Source: Saccharum officinarum | Taxonomy: Eukaryota; Streptophyta; Magnoliopsida; Poales; Poaceae | Length of the DNA stretch: 64,000 nucleotides | NCBI GenBank assembly: GCA_020631735.1 | Contig: CM036168.1 | Span: 103,064,036 to 103,128,035, forward strand | Direction of reading: 5' to 3' | Shown: one piece after another, positions 24,310-36,498 of the stretch | Position numbering within the stretch: position 1 is the first letter of the stretch | Layout: every line of letters starts with the position of its first letter | The notes under the pieces: generated by a model | What the model was told of the DNA's origin: nothing | Databases searched by the model: none | Seen by the model: only the letters and a program-made list of their open reading frames with translations | Made by a program: the position numbers and the translations under genes

Positions 24310-25061
24310 CAGTGGCAAAGGGAGGGGTCACGGGGGGCTAGGCACCCTCGGGCCTATTGCTAATCCCTTAGTATATAGGAGTAGTATATATAGTAGTTAA
24401 TATATAGTATGTAATAGTTGTTTAGCTCCTCCCATTTAGCACAAAGGTGAAGTGTATTTGAGGCCCAATAAGAAGTAGCCCATTTAATCCTATCAGGCTA
24501 CTCTTCATTACGATTGTGAATATGAAGCGTCAAAGCCTTCCTTCGTTCCTCGTGTAGACGACCGTCGACCGTATGCTCTGTTCTCGTCTGTTCGTCTTCT
24601 CTTCTGCTTTGCCAGTTCACCGCATGCCGGCACTGCCGGACGCTGGTACTACCAGACTGGGAGGCCAGACGTGAGATGCCACACCGCGGTCGCTGCCATC
24701 CCAAATTGACACCGTCAGCTCTCGTCCAAATAGTCTGTTATGTATTGATTAATCTGGCCACCAGTAGCAGCAGGTAATCCCTAATCATCCTGTGGTATTC
24801 TCTTATCTAATCATTTAATCAACAGTCCAAACTGGCTAGAATATTCACCTCACACAAATCATGCTTACTGTTTACCATGTTTTTTATTTTCTAATAAACC
24901 AATTGGAAAAGTTTGATCAGATGCATTAATATATATGTATTTTTTTAGGTTTGGATTTGTGAAACATATTACTATTATATATGTGGCTACAACCTGATAT
25001 AGTTCACTACTTCTACTCTTATACATGGCCCCCCTATACTCAATTCCTGGCTCCGCCCCTG
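24310..25061 (+). mobile_element. Non-autonomous hAT element (752 bp) with 8-bp TSD
   Basis: The left end CAGTGGCAAAGGGAGGGG and the right end, read in reverse as CAGGGGCGGAGCCAGG, are the terminal type seen in grass hAT elements. The flanks are cctgcaac (24302-24309) and cctgcatc (25062-25069), a 7/8 match as expected for an aged hAT target duplication. No transposase ORF is present. Confidence 0.78.
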
Positions 25062-25069
25062 CCTGCATC

Positions 25070-26727
25070 TGACGTTTCACTCAAACTGCCCCTCTTCCTA
25101 GCATACCCAAGAGACAGATCTACACTTACTCGAGTCGCACTAGCTAATCAAGGAGAAGAACAGGGCCCTAGAACACGAGCTTCCCGGTGGCCCCCTCCTC
25201 CGTCTCTGCCCTCGCATGCTTGTCACCGGCCATGGATGACGAATAGAGGCTCAGGGGAAATCACAGCAGCCGATGGAAGGTAAGAATACAAAGTTATGGC
25301 ACAAATTTGCTAATTTCCTCTATTTCCCCTATTTTTAAAGGCAGGGGACCCGCATAGCCAATGGAATTCCAAAAATCTCTCCGAGCGGTGTTGTTAGTTA
25401 AGGCTAGGCCACGTCCCCACAAACTCCGAAGGGACGCCTTTCGAGGTATACGTTGGGAAATGAGCCGCCGAAACTGATGCCTTCACTTTGTTGAGAAGGA
25501 ACCCATCCGCGCAACCGCAAAGGCTGTGGGACCCAATGGTCCAGAACCCGACGTACCATCACCCGAGCTGGTGCAAGCGAGTGATCTGATACTCAGATCG
25601 AGTACTTGGCCTGGCTTACCCTCGCAGCAGTTGTAAGTGGTAGTGACTTGTTCACTATCGACCCTGCCCCTACTATAGCCAGGGGGTATTTGGGAGGGTC
25701 ACCAGTCTGACCCTAAAACCTCTGACGCTCGGTATCACGTAAATCTCCCAATGCCTAGACGAGCTCGAAGTACCTTATTCTAGCGGATGTATGCCCCTTT
25801 GTGGGAAACCGGAAAACTGGTTGGCCCAGCTATAACCAAAGTACAAGCTCCTAAAATCTAAAAAAAGAGTTTTATGATGTGCCCCCGCTGATCAGGCTTT
25901 GTCCTGCCGCTTCCTTTCAGTGATAGCGGATATTCACTTGTTCTACCCATTACCAGTTTGAAGAGTAATATATGCAACTGTCCACAGCTGTTCACACGTT
26001 CGTTACTCGCCCACAATAGTTCTTGGCCCGTGATGCTATTATATTGGCCTCAGGGCTCCAAGACAATGACCTCGCTCTTTCCACTAATGAGGCCCACGAA
26101 AATTTGAGATCTGTTGCTTAACGGGTCTCGAAGAAAACATGATGCCTTAGTGCTGTTAACCAACGACCCGAATCGGGTCGCTCAAAAACCAACTGGCTTA
26201 GTGACGCGCGAGCGATGGAGGTGCACCCACCCCATCCTCATTATTGTTCTACGACTAGGACTTAATGATGCGCAACCACTAATTTATATGCCGGAATACG
26301 TTGGGAACTAACTTCCCGAGTACAACGGTGTTTTCACCCTAACATAGGCGCATACGAACGTCCTAGAAGCTATGCTTCAGGTTATCGGGTGTCACCACTC
26401 GAACGAGACGTTGACAACGTCCCAAGGGCTATGCCCAGGAAACTATGTTTCTCGATATAGGGTGTACCACCCGAGCCAGGCGCTTACAGCTACCAGGGAA
26501 CTACGTTCCTTAATGTATGGTGTACCGCCGCCTCACTCGATACTTGAAGAAGATTCTCGCTACGCGAGAAATGCTCTTGGTACTTGAATGTCAACATACT
26601 AGCTCTCCAATACTTAGGAATATCTAAGCGCACTGCCCGGAACTTTGGCACCCGAAGATGCTCACTGATACTTAAGTATGCAAAACTTGCAAGAGAAATT
26701 GAGATGTCTAGAGGGCTAGATCTATAT
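25070..26727 (+). other. Probable decayed internal region of a gypsy element
   Basis: No long ORF and no recognised protein. Around 26395-26530 three related blocks begin gggtgtcacc, gggtgtacca and ggtgtaccgc, a degenerate ~60-70-bp repetition. Once the SIRE insertion at 26733-29663 is removed, this region reads directly into a polypurine-like tract and the LTR at 29696. It is therefore interpreted as the 3' internal part of that element. Confidence 0.4.
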
Positions 26728-26732
26728 GCTGG

Positions 26733-28869
26733 TGTAAGGTCCAAATGGCTAGAGGGGGGTGAATAGCCTATTTAAAAATATACAAACTTCACCAAACAAC
26801 TACGTTAGTATAAAAGATGGCTAAGCTAATTCTAGCACTAGCTCAACTACACTATGCAAGCCGCCTATACAATTCTAGTGAAGCAAGGCTATTATCTCTA
26901 ATACACACCAACAAGGCTAAGTCACTAAGCTACTTACTCCTATGTGATAAAGGCTACACTAAGCAAACTACACAAGGACTAGTACAAGAAAGTAAAGAGC
27001 AAGTGACTTGATTCTTATACCAACGATGTAGAGAAGCAATGCATTCGAAGAATCAATCACAATGAGCAATCACAAGAGAAATCCTCAGCAAAGAGATGAC
27101 ACAATATTTTTTTACCGAGGTTCACTTGCTTCTCGGCAAGCTACTCCTCGTTGTGGCGATGCACCCACTTGATGGATCACAAGCTAATCAACTATCAAGA
27201 GTTGAACCCTCAGCAGGTGCCGTACATCCACTCACAAGATGGGGATCCTCCAAGCCATGAGCTCCATTAGAGTAGCTAATTCGTGAACTCCCGTAGAGAA
27301 GGCTCAAGAACCCCTCACAATCAACTTGGTGAGGCTCGAAACAATCTCCAAGGTCGAGCTCAACACCACCGCTGCTCCAAGCCATCTAGGGTGTCAGGAA
27401 ATACCCAAGAGTAACAAGCAATCAACAGCAAGCACGAAGATCAAGTGCCACTAGATGCAACTCTCAATGCAATGCACTTGAATCTCACTCAATCTCTCTA
27501 GTGTATGCAACCAAGCAAGGAGATAAGTAGAGGGGAAGTTCTCTAGCTCAAAGTGTGCCTCAATATCTCAAATGTGCAAGAGAGAACCCCTAAGGGCCGA
27601 CCACCTCTTATTTATAACGTTTCACTCAAGAGCTAGCCGTTATCAACTTCATTGGACGATTTTCAGGGGCGACATACGCTGCACAGTAGCATCTGTCGCC
27701 AAACCGACAGACGCATGCCCAGCGTCTATTGCGTTCTCCTCACACCACATGTCTCCACACACTCAAAGCTAACGGTCGAAAACCCAGCGTCAGACGTGTC
27801 CTACACTTCGTGACCCAGCGTCTATCGCAGGCGACAGACGCGTCCGATGCTCCGCACCCTTAGCATCCGTCGCGCGACAGACGTAGTCCAGTAAGGACTG
27901 GAACTGCACTATCACGTGACAAACATGCCCAGTGGTCGCCCGACAGACGTGGCCTGGCGTTTGTCGCTCCACAGCTCACTCCGCTTCCTCTGTGCGTAGC
28001 CGACAGACGCTGACGTCAGCGTCTGTCGCGTGACCAACCGTGTGTCCATCGCCACGTCCAGCACCGCGCTACTAGGGTTTAGCGTCAGACGCTGCATGCC
28101 CCGCGTCTGTTGCTCGCGGCGCCAGCGTCTGTCGCTCACAACTCAGCGAATCTTTGTCATTTTCTCGTTCCGCTTGATCGCCCTTGTCACTTATGAGCTA
28201 CTCTTCATATGTGTATCACTAAAACACATGTTTTAGCTCATGAAACACCTTCGTGCTTTCACCACTTTTTCAACCTATGGCGCAATGGAAAATAGGCATT
28301 TCATTTCCCCGAAAACACCTGAATCCCGCGCTCGCAAGCTCGGTGGGAGGGAGAGAGAACCCCAAACCCCACTCTACCGCTCAAACACCACCGCCTTCGC
28401 AATGTGCCAACACCATCATGTGAAAATCACCACGTGCATGTGTGTTAGCATTTTCACAATCATTTTCTAAGGCGATATGTTAGCTCTCTTGACTAGATCC
28501 TAATGCATATTCTCAAGAAGATGACCTAGTAGCACTTGATCCACGAGCTAACCGTGATTGCCCCTCTTGATAGTCGGCTATCAATCCTAAATCCGGTCAA
28601 TCACTTCTCTACTCATCTTTAGACCAGCAAAAGCAAACCCTACGATTATACCTTTGCCTTGATCACTTAGTTCGGTGTCCATCTCCTTACGCTTGATCAT
28701 CATGACCATCATTTCATGTCCATGCACCATCTCTATGTGATCTTGTGGCCACCACTCCATGCCACATGCACCTTCATCACATGTGTTGCTTATGCCTAAC
28801 TTAAACCACTTAACACATGACATTAATAACTTGGTGTCATTAATTATCAAAACCAAACTTGGGCTTTCA
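26733..28869 (-). repeat. 3' LTR of the SIRE-like element (2137 bp)
   Basis: Starts TGAAAGCCCAAGTTTGG on the minus strand and ends GCCATTTGGACCTTACA. The same LTR family occurs as two solo LTRs at 45490-50814 and 46519-49779. The middle holds the palindromic short-repeat block described separately. Confidence 0.85.
27670..28135. repeat. Palindromic short-repeat block GACAGACGC/GCGTCTGTC inside the SIRE-like LTR
   Basis: Many dispersed copies of gcgacagacgc or its complement gcgtctgtcgc, in both orientations, with irregular spacing. The same motif fills the equivalent place in the solo LTR at 46120-46500 and 49828-49885. Confidence 0.8.
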
Positions 28870-29529
28870 ATCTCCCCCTTTTTGGTAATTGATGACAACC
28901 ATCACAAAGATATGAAATGAAATCATATTTAAGATTTGGTAGTATTAGCTCCCCCTACATATGTGCTTTCATGAGTTTGGTTCAATTTTGCACATATGCA
29001 AGAATCAGAATTCTGGGAGAGTTACTACTACCAAAATGATGCTAAGGTATATAGAATGGACCTTTGAAGCGTGATACCAATCGGAGTTGCCAATATATAC
29101 CATCCTTAGCACTAATGTAGCTAGACACCACTTGTAATACATCACTTGTAAAGATCACAAACACTAAAATACCCCGTGAGATCAACATTATAGCAACGGG
29201 TGTCTAGATACCACTTGTAAAGCTACTCTCAATAATTCATCATTTAAGATCTATTTCTAGCATTCACCACACAATCATGAATATGAATTTAAGCTTTGCA
29301 ATGCAACAATTCATCATGATAGTGCACATACAAATGCAACACATGATTCATAAGCTTGCTTCCCCTACTTGTGTGCTTAATTTTAATTGATCCCTTTCCA
29401 ATGTCATATCTTTTGCTTTCTCTCCCTCTTTCTATATCTTTGTGACTTACTTCTCTCCCTTTGTCAACAATCACAAAAAGGTGCCAATTTTAGTGAGAGT
29501 TAAGTCAATCAATTAGCAACTTCATCACA

Positions 29530-29663
29530 TGTGATCTTGTGGCCACCACTCCATGCCACATGCACCTTCATCACATGTGTTGCTTATGCCTAACTTAAAC
29601 CACTTAACACATGGCATTAGCAACTTGGTGTCATTAATTACCAAAACCAAACTTGGGCTTTCA
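29530..29663 (-). repeat. Truncated 5' LTR of the SIRE-like element
   Basis: 134 bp matching the start of the 28869-26733 LTR, then a break near GATCACATG into internal sequence. Confidence 0.75.
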
Positions 29664-29695
29664 GCTGGCTTATCATTAAGTCATACGGGGGCTAA

Positions 29696-30221
29696 TGTCA
29701 GAGATATGGGCCAAGAGTACCTGCACCGTTCGTATATGTCACCATTGCCAAGATATCGGCCCAGTAGCCGTCAAGGGTGAGGCCTATGAGGGCCAATGCC
29801 ATCAACCAACGTGGAGATCAAGGTAAACTAAGGCGGACATATCTGAATGATAGTTAGGATCTTTTTGTTGCGCATATCGTGTAACAAACTAGAAAACATT
29901 CTGTTAGCCCGATCACCCTCTCTGTAACCCTACCTCTCCTGCCTATATAAAGGAGGGTAGGGACCTCAGGCTCGGGATCCATCTTCGAACTATTCCATCT
30001 ACACGTAGCTAGGAGCAACAACTCCTATAATTGATCATACGAATACAAGAGCAGCAACACTACTGGAGTAAGGATTAGCGCACACCAAGCCCCGAACCAG
30101 TATAAATCACTGTGTCTTGTGTGCTACCATCTGATTTCATCTACGCAATCACGTTGCTAGATATTGCAGGAGCAAAACAATCTAACACATAGAGCCCAAT
30201 ATAGCGCAACCGCCCCTAACA
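29696..30221 (+). repeat. LTR of an unclassified gypsy element (526 bp)
   Basis: Begins TGTCAGAGATATGGG right after the purine tract ACGGGGGCTAA and ends CGCCCCTAACA. It contains a plausible core promoter, CCTATATAAAGGAGGG, at about 29942-29957. Upstream internal sequence lies on the other side of the SIRE insertion. A partner LTR was not found. Confidence 0.6.
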
Positions 30222-30962
30222 AATTTGGTTTCTAAGGTGAAGACACAAGCCATTTATCCAAGAACCAAACATCTTAGCAATACTAGTGGGTGGTTGAATT
30301 CCAAAGGTGAAAAACATAATATTTCAAACAAATCTCACAAAGTGGCAATAAAAAACAAATGTTGAATAGTCTCTAAAGAACTATAAAACAACACTTGACA
30401 CTTCCTTATTAGTTTTTTGTCAAGTTGTCTTTAGTGAGAGTGACCCCCTTTTGTAAGTACCAAAGGAAAATCTTGATTTTCGGTGGTACCTTTAAGTTTC
30501 AGAAAAATAGAGTTACAACAAGCCATTCTTGCTAAGATTTTTAGTGGTACAATAGTCCTATATGTGGACCGGATTGTGAACAAGCCATTTTTGCTAAGAT
30601 TCCAAAGAAACATATCCCTCCCATTCGTGAGGTTAACTAGGACTACTTTAGACACTAGGTCATACTAAGAAGTCAATTTTTCGTTAACCTAACCTCTCCT
30701 GAATGACACATTAAGTGATACAATCTGTAGGACATTTGCCACCGTATCATCTTTCCTCCTTACTACTCTATATAGATTGGGATACATCTCTATGAAAGGC
30801 CTATCTCCTAGCCAAGCATCCTCTAGCAATCTAATTTGTCCCCCATTTCGCACTTTCAATCTTTCACCGGCCAAAAAATCATCCTTGATCTTCATAAGGC
30901 CAGCCCAAAAATGGGAATCTCCTGGTCTATATTGCAAGCTAACAATCTCTTTACCCTCTATA
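30222..30962 (-). pseudogene. LINE (non-LTR) reverse transcriptase C-terminal fragment
   Basis: The minus frame 31024-30689 encodes FWAGLMKIKDDFL, RLLEDAWLGDRPF and a DTVANVL block. The 30655-30431 frame and its continuation to about 30230 give RDMFLWNLSKNGLFTIRS and the zinc-binding region after RT (zf-RVT). These are typical of the end of plant L1-type ORF2. Frames are broken and the upstream RT core is absent. The 5' side is cut by a MITE. Confidence 0.75.
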
Positions 30963-30964
30963 TA

Positions 30965-31166
30965 CACCCTCTGTCTCAAATTATCTATTGCTTTTGGTTT
31001 CTGTGCCGACATTTGTATCTCCAAATAAATTTATTAAAAAACTAGATTCAAAGATCTTTCTAATGATACCAATTATGTACCATAAATATTAATATTTTTC
31101 AATATATATTTTGTCAAAGTTGTTTCTCGGGAAGCGAAAACAACAGATATTTTGGGACGGAGGGAG
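30965..31166. mobile_element. Stowaway-like MITE (202 bp), TA TSD
   Basis: The left end CACCCTCTGTCTCAAATTA and the right end, in reverse CTCCCTCCGTCCCAAAATA, are Stowaway terminal repeats. TA lies on both sides (30963-30964 and 31167-31168). It is inserted at the edge of the LINE fragment. Confidence 0.75.
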
Positions 31167-31344
31167 TAAGTGCTACCTGTGGGTCATTCCACCCCATTGT
31201 TACCGGTACTTATAGAGAGAATAGTGAAGCCTTTGGAGAGCCGCCCACGCTAAGAAGTGAGAATTAAGTGTTAGCCTTGAGTTCTAATTGCATTCTTGCT
31301 TGGTATCTTTAAATAGGAGCCGAGAACTTATTACTCTTGGTGTT

Positions 31345-34300
31345 TGTAACAGAACCGACCAATTATACGAGATTAAGTAAGAAAATCATCCACCGAGCAG
31401 ACGATTTAGCAAACTTAAGCCCGTATAACCCGGTAGTCCGTGAAATCACGACGGATTTCAAACCAACTTACATACCAGCCAAGATCGTAATAAGTTTAGC
31501 GGTCACCATCACAAGTTACATAAAAGTTCGCATCGTAAATACATCGGAGTTTAAACATAGTTGTTACAAACCAGTTTCATATAAAAGTAGCGGAAGCATT
31601 TAGTTCAAATCACACACTCGCACAGAGTTCAAAATACAGTGCCAGTTTAGGATCATCTTCCAACAAAAGCATCAGACGAGAAGTAGTGAATGACCATTGC
31701 CCATGGTCCTAAGCTTCTCCCATCGCAGGATAAAGGCAGTTGATACAGTAGCCGTAATACATCTGCCCATCTGCAACAAGTGGGAACAAAGCCCTGAGTA
31801 CAAGAAGGTACTCAGCTAGACTTACCCGACAAAACCAAAATAAAAGACACCAAGGAATCATGACAGGCTTTCTGGTGGGGTAGCTGACTCATTTGCAAAA
31901 AGACATTTTTAGCATTTAAAGAATCTTTTCAAAAGCTTTGCATCAAGTTAAATCTTTATTAACCTGTCAACTACATTTGCACCTGTACTAGAGTAACATG
32001 TAATTAAACAGGTAAGGATAACCAATGATCATTAACAACTTTAATTACTGTCCAAGTGTTCCATCAAAATTACTACGATGAAGTCACTCAAGTCAAGTGC
32101 TCACTATCCAGTGAACGATGGCGATTCGAATCGATTATTAACCAGCTGGTAATTTATTCCTCACACAAACCTCACTCACCCGCTAAAGTGAGGTGTTGGT
32201 CACCGAGTCAACCATTCAGGTAAAGTCGCGAGCTTGCCTGGAACCACATGTACCCGGGGGCCGCCCGACTGCTCTTTGGCCTTATCATCGCGCCCCCATA
32301 TCCTGCCACTACTGCTCCGGTACAGTGCGTTGTGGGCAATCCACTCGGCTGAATAATCTCCCAGCTTCGCGGTCGAAAGGTACATTATTCGGCCAGCTAA
32401 ATGTAAGGCATGCGTTCAACATGACTTGAGGCCCAACAACGGTCGGTCCTTAATCGACACAGACAGAAAACACTACAGTATAAAACCCTGCAAGTTTCTG
32501 CCCGGTCTCAATTTCACATTAACACTTAGCTATTCTTAGATGACATACTTTCTCAAGCAGATCCAGGTAACCACTTATAGCTCGCAGGTGACAGAAAATC
32601 ACCCGACTTCTACCAGTCTAAGCAAGCTAAGCAAATACTTGACTGCGAGTAACAGGGTGACAAGGATAGGGTAGAACAGAGTAAGCAAGGTATAACGCAG
32701 CAACGGTTGCAAACAACTCCTAAACCTAATGCAGCAGTTAAAGTAAAGCATTAATAAAAATTATTTGCAAACCGGGGAGAAAAATGCTCCGGGGCTTGCC
32801 TCTCTCGAAAGAGCTCGGACGGTGGTCTGGGCACTCTGGAAGATCCTCACCGACCTCCTCGTCGGCTTCGGGAACCTCGTGCTCCTCGGGCTGCTCTTCC
32901 GGCTCCTCGGAAACTGCTACCTGAGTTACTTTCTGCGATCCTGTATGATGCAACCGTATAAGTGCTTATGCCTAGGTGCATTGCAGAAATAATATGTAAT
33001 GGTCATGATGAATGAAATGTAGATAAATAGGTTTACTTTATTTCATAAAGTAGGAATACATTTCTTCTACAAGATAGTCAACATCATCTAAGAACATATA
33101 CTACAAGCACATGTCATCTACTGTATTCTCTTCTACCACTACTATGCTAAGTCAACATATCTTATTAAATGCTTCAAAGATACACCAAAGAAAACCTTAT
33201 TAACTAATCATACATTAACAAGGTTAATTAATCCTTAATTGCAACTAGATTTGAACAGCAACACCTATTTTAGTAGCACAGAAAAATATGAGAAAATTAC
33301 AGTAGCTTTCTATCATCTAATCTCGTATACCACAAAAATTTCATTATATTTGGATTACTAGAACTGCCTACACAAAAATAACAAGCTAGGGCCTAAAAAT
33401 GAGCATAAAAATACTTTATACTATGAAAAGTATTAAATAATAGATTTAACATTTTTCCTACATTCTACACAATAAAAAATCACCATAGAAAAATTATTAC
33501 ATGCATGTTTTATTCATCTTTTTCTCTCTAGCAAAAATAACAATTATTAACAACATTAAACACTTGTACTACACATCAAGATTTTTCTACAGAACATGCA
33601 TGACATATATTTTTCCTAGAAAGTACATCACAAAATAAAATTATTGCAAGTGGATCCATATTTTTTTAAACTTTCTATGATTTATTACATATTTAACAAG
33701 AAAACAGCAATTTCAGTGATTAAATATAAACTCTACAGAAAATTATTTCAAACTTGACATGCAATATTTTTAAACTGAAGATCTACTCATGAGAAACACT
33801 ACAAAATTTGTTTCACAATTTTTGGAGCTAAAATGAGCAAGTTATGGATTTTAGAAACCCTTTTAACAATTTCTAAAAAATCATTTTTGAAAATCCTTTT
33901 AACAACAGCCGCTGGAAATGCTGGTTGCACCCGGTGCAGTGCACACGCGAGCGAGAGAGGAGGCAGACAGGTGGGCCCGTGACCCCACGAGTCAGCCACA
34001 TAGAGGAGGGGGAAGCGCTGACCGCGCGGTTCTCGCCGCCGATGAGCTCGCCGGCGGTGAGGTCACCACCATCGCGATCCCCGTGCCAAGGCGGTCACGT
34101 TAGTGCAAACGACATGACCGGAGGAGCTCGGGAAAAGGCTCGCCATCGCCAATGGCGGAGTGGCGGCGCGGGTGGTCACCGGCCGGCCATCCCCGACCAT
34201 GCCACGGGCACCGGAAGGACGCTCGAGCAACGGTGAGCCAAGACGAACAAGATACGCGTGCTAGAAGGGAAAAAGGTGGGGCGGAAAAGAACGGTCCATG

Positions 34301-35266
34301 AAGCGGAAAGCTCCCGCGAGCTCGGCTCTGCTCCGGCGAGCAATTCACGCGGAGAGGAGGCTTACCACGAGTAACTGATGCGAGCACTGGCTGCGTGATG
34401 GAAAAGCGGAGCTCGGGGCAAGATGGAGGCGTCGATGGTGCGCTGCGGTGGCCGAAACGGCAGCGCCGGCGATGGCGCGCGGTGGCGGAGGCGGGACTGC
34501 GGCTGCTGCTGGCTCGCTGCTATGAGGCGAGAAGAGAAGGAATGAGCGAGTGGAGGAGGAGGAGGCGGCTCTGGCGGGGGTAAGCGCGGGCAGCGGGGCC
34601 ACCGGAGGGCGCGTGGCGTGCGGTGTCGGCGATGTACGGCCACGCGGCGGCCGGTGTCTGCCGCGGCGCCACGGCGTCGCGTGCGCGCGCGCGCGGGCGG
34701 GCGGAGGCAGGTGCGGACGCGGGCGCGGGCCGGCTTCGGCTGTTGGGCCGGAAGTGGGGCGGCGGCCCGTTAAGGCAAGAAATTCATTTTTCTTTTCTAA
34801 ATACAATTCCAGATTTTACAATTTGATTCAAATTCAAATTTTGAAGATGAAAAAGACATTTTCACAAATTGACCCCAAAACAAAAGTTGTTCAAAATTTA
34901 ATTCTCTACAACTTTCATTTAGGGCACTTTTCAAAATTCTAAATAGATTTTGAATTAGTGATTTAAAGTCAAATTTTTAAATGAAAACTCAATTTTCTGA
35001 AATATTTTTAGAAGCAAAATTTGGGAAGATTTTGAATACAAAAATTGCTCCAAAAATCATGTTAATTAATTCTAAGTCATTTAGAGTTATAGCACAACAA
35101 ATTTTTACCATTCTTAGCTAGAATTTTTACTAATTCAGAGTTCAAACATGTGTTTTCAAAATTTTAATTAATGCCAACTTATATTGCATGCGATGATGAA
35201 CATGTATGAAATGAAATGCTCATGATTTGTAATATGAATGCATGCTTAACACCCAGGGGTGTTACA
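31345..35266 (-). mobile_element. Solo LTR of a Tekay/Del-like gypsy element (3922 bp), TSD GTGTT
   Basis: On the minus strand it begins TGTAACACCCCTGGGTG and ends GGTTCTGTTACA. The direct repeat GTGTT flanks it at 31340-31344 and 35267-35271. There is no internal coding region and only one LTR, as left by LTR-LTR recombination. Assignment to Tekay/Del rests on the TGTAACACCC end and LTR length and is less certain than the boundaries. Confidence 0.8.
33900..34790 (-). promoter_or_regulatory. GC-rich block within the AT-rich solo LTR, probable promoter/leader
   Basis: About 0.9 kb of very GC- and CpG-rich sequence, including a (GC)n run near 34680-34695, sits between AT-rich halves. On the minus strand a pyrimidine-rich stretch leads to TTACTCGTGGTAAGCC at about 34372, which resembles a splice donor after an untranslated leader. 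ORFs here are low-complexity and probably not genes. Confidence 0.45.
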
Positions 35267-35271
35267 GTGTT

Positions 35272-35863
35272 TGCCATCATTTAGATGTTCTAGTAGAGGA
35301 TTTGGTGACCTTCCTCAGCGGAGTTCCGGTTGAGGCAGCTCCAATTAGTATTTATGATTTGAAACCTGCCATTCCTGAGTGAAAATGGGTATTCATGAGT
35401 GGAGTGGAGTTTAACCGAGTCTTGACAGCTTTTAGCCCTAAGGACTATCTAGTGTGCTTTTGTAGGAAACTTAGGTACCAAGGTGCAAATAGGGTTAGAA
35501 TCTTGAATAGGCCAAGGATGTTGTTTTACATTTTGAATCCAATTCACCTTTCTCTTGGGCCATTCGGTTTCGGCACTTAAATTGTAACTTTTTGAAATGC
35601 ATTGTATTACAAGATGGGGGGGGACATATGATGTCTGAAATAATTCTTTCCGGATCTTGTTTGGTTGCACTTGTATCCACCCATTTCATTTTTTTAGAAC
35701 TATTTTTCCCCTAACAATCCACGCTAACACATGTGACGATTGCAGCCAAATAAGGCATCATTCAAACTAAAAACACAAGCGAGTTACTTAGATGGTATTG
35801 CATAGTTCATAGGTTTGCTTTTTACACTTTTGAAGTATATATATGATTCCGCCTTCTGGTCGT
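35272..35863. other. 3' flank of the carboxypeptidase-like gene
   Basis: About 590 bp between the solo LTR and the stop codon of the gene at 35864. No ORF of note. On the minus strand this would hold the 3' UTR. The direct neighbours 31169-31344 and 35272 onwards were contiguous before the solo-LTR insertion. Confidence 0.5.
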
Positions 35864-36498
35864 TTATGAAGCTGGAGATTGAGTTATGCTACCAATCATA
35901 CTTAGTGCAACGCATGGTTGATCAACGGGAACCTGCACGACACAGGGACGCAACAAAAATTAATTTGGCACCTGACTACAGATCTTGACATCCTAAATTT
36001 AGTGGCTTTTGTAACAAAATAGCTAGTATTACTTACTAAATGCCCAGCTCCAAGAATCCAGTAGAAGTGTAAGTTCTTGTATGATCTGACAAAGGCCTTG
36101 GTGGCTTTTGTTGGGCCACAATACAGCGGCAGCCTTGGCAAGCTCAAGAAGCTCCTCAGCCCATCCCATCTGAAAACAAATGATAAGCGAGGAATTCAGA
36201 AACAGTCTGAAACTCTGAATGATGGCATCCGGAAGGGAGAAAACAAACTCTCTCACTTGAGCTTCTCCACCCATGCTTCCGCGCCGATTACCGAACAGAT
36301 CACATCGAGCTGATTCGGATGAAGAAAATGTTGCTGAGCTTAGTGCTTGAAGGAAATACTGAATTTGTATATATAGAACCAAGCACTGAGTTCCCTCAAA
36401 AAAAGAACCAAGCACTGCTGACGCGGAGTAGAAAGACGCAGAGAAGCTGAGCGGCCATCACCTGTCCGTTGTACACTGTGACATTGACGCCAAGTGAG

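Larger units (their letters stand above)
12997..24666. repeat. Right copy of the 11.7-kb near-identical duplicated segment
   Basis: Counterpart of 1-11669. Unlike the left copy it continues without a break on both sides: into gag N-terminal sequence on the left and the rest of the hAT element on the right. Confidence 0.95.
26733..29663 (-). mobile_element. Deleted SIRE-like Ty1/copia element with 5-bp TSD GCTGG
   Basis: Bounded by GCTGG at 26728-26732 and 29664-29668. Read on the minus strand it has a 5' LTR fragment (29663 to about 29530), about 650 bp of internal sequence, a polypurine tract (28883-28870, AAAAAGGGGGAGAT) and a full 3' LTR (28869-26733). All coding capacity and most of the 5' LTR are gone through an internal deletion. 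The purine tract and LTR ends (TGAAAG...CTTACA) suit the SIRE/Maximus group; that family name is an inference. Confidence 0.82.

Noticed and set aside
24498..24704. Small ORFs within the hAT element at 24310-25061
   Set aside because: Too short and unlike any hAT transposase; the element is non-autonomous.
27670..28135. CRISPR-like short repeats
   Set aside because: Spacing is irregular, units occur in both orientations and the context is a plant LTR.
34345..34806. Pro/Ala/Arg-rich ORFs in the GC-rich part of the solo LTR
   Set aside because: Low-complexity composition from GC bias within an LTR; no start context or domain.
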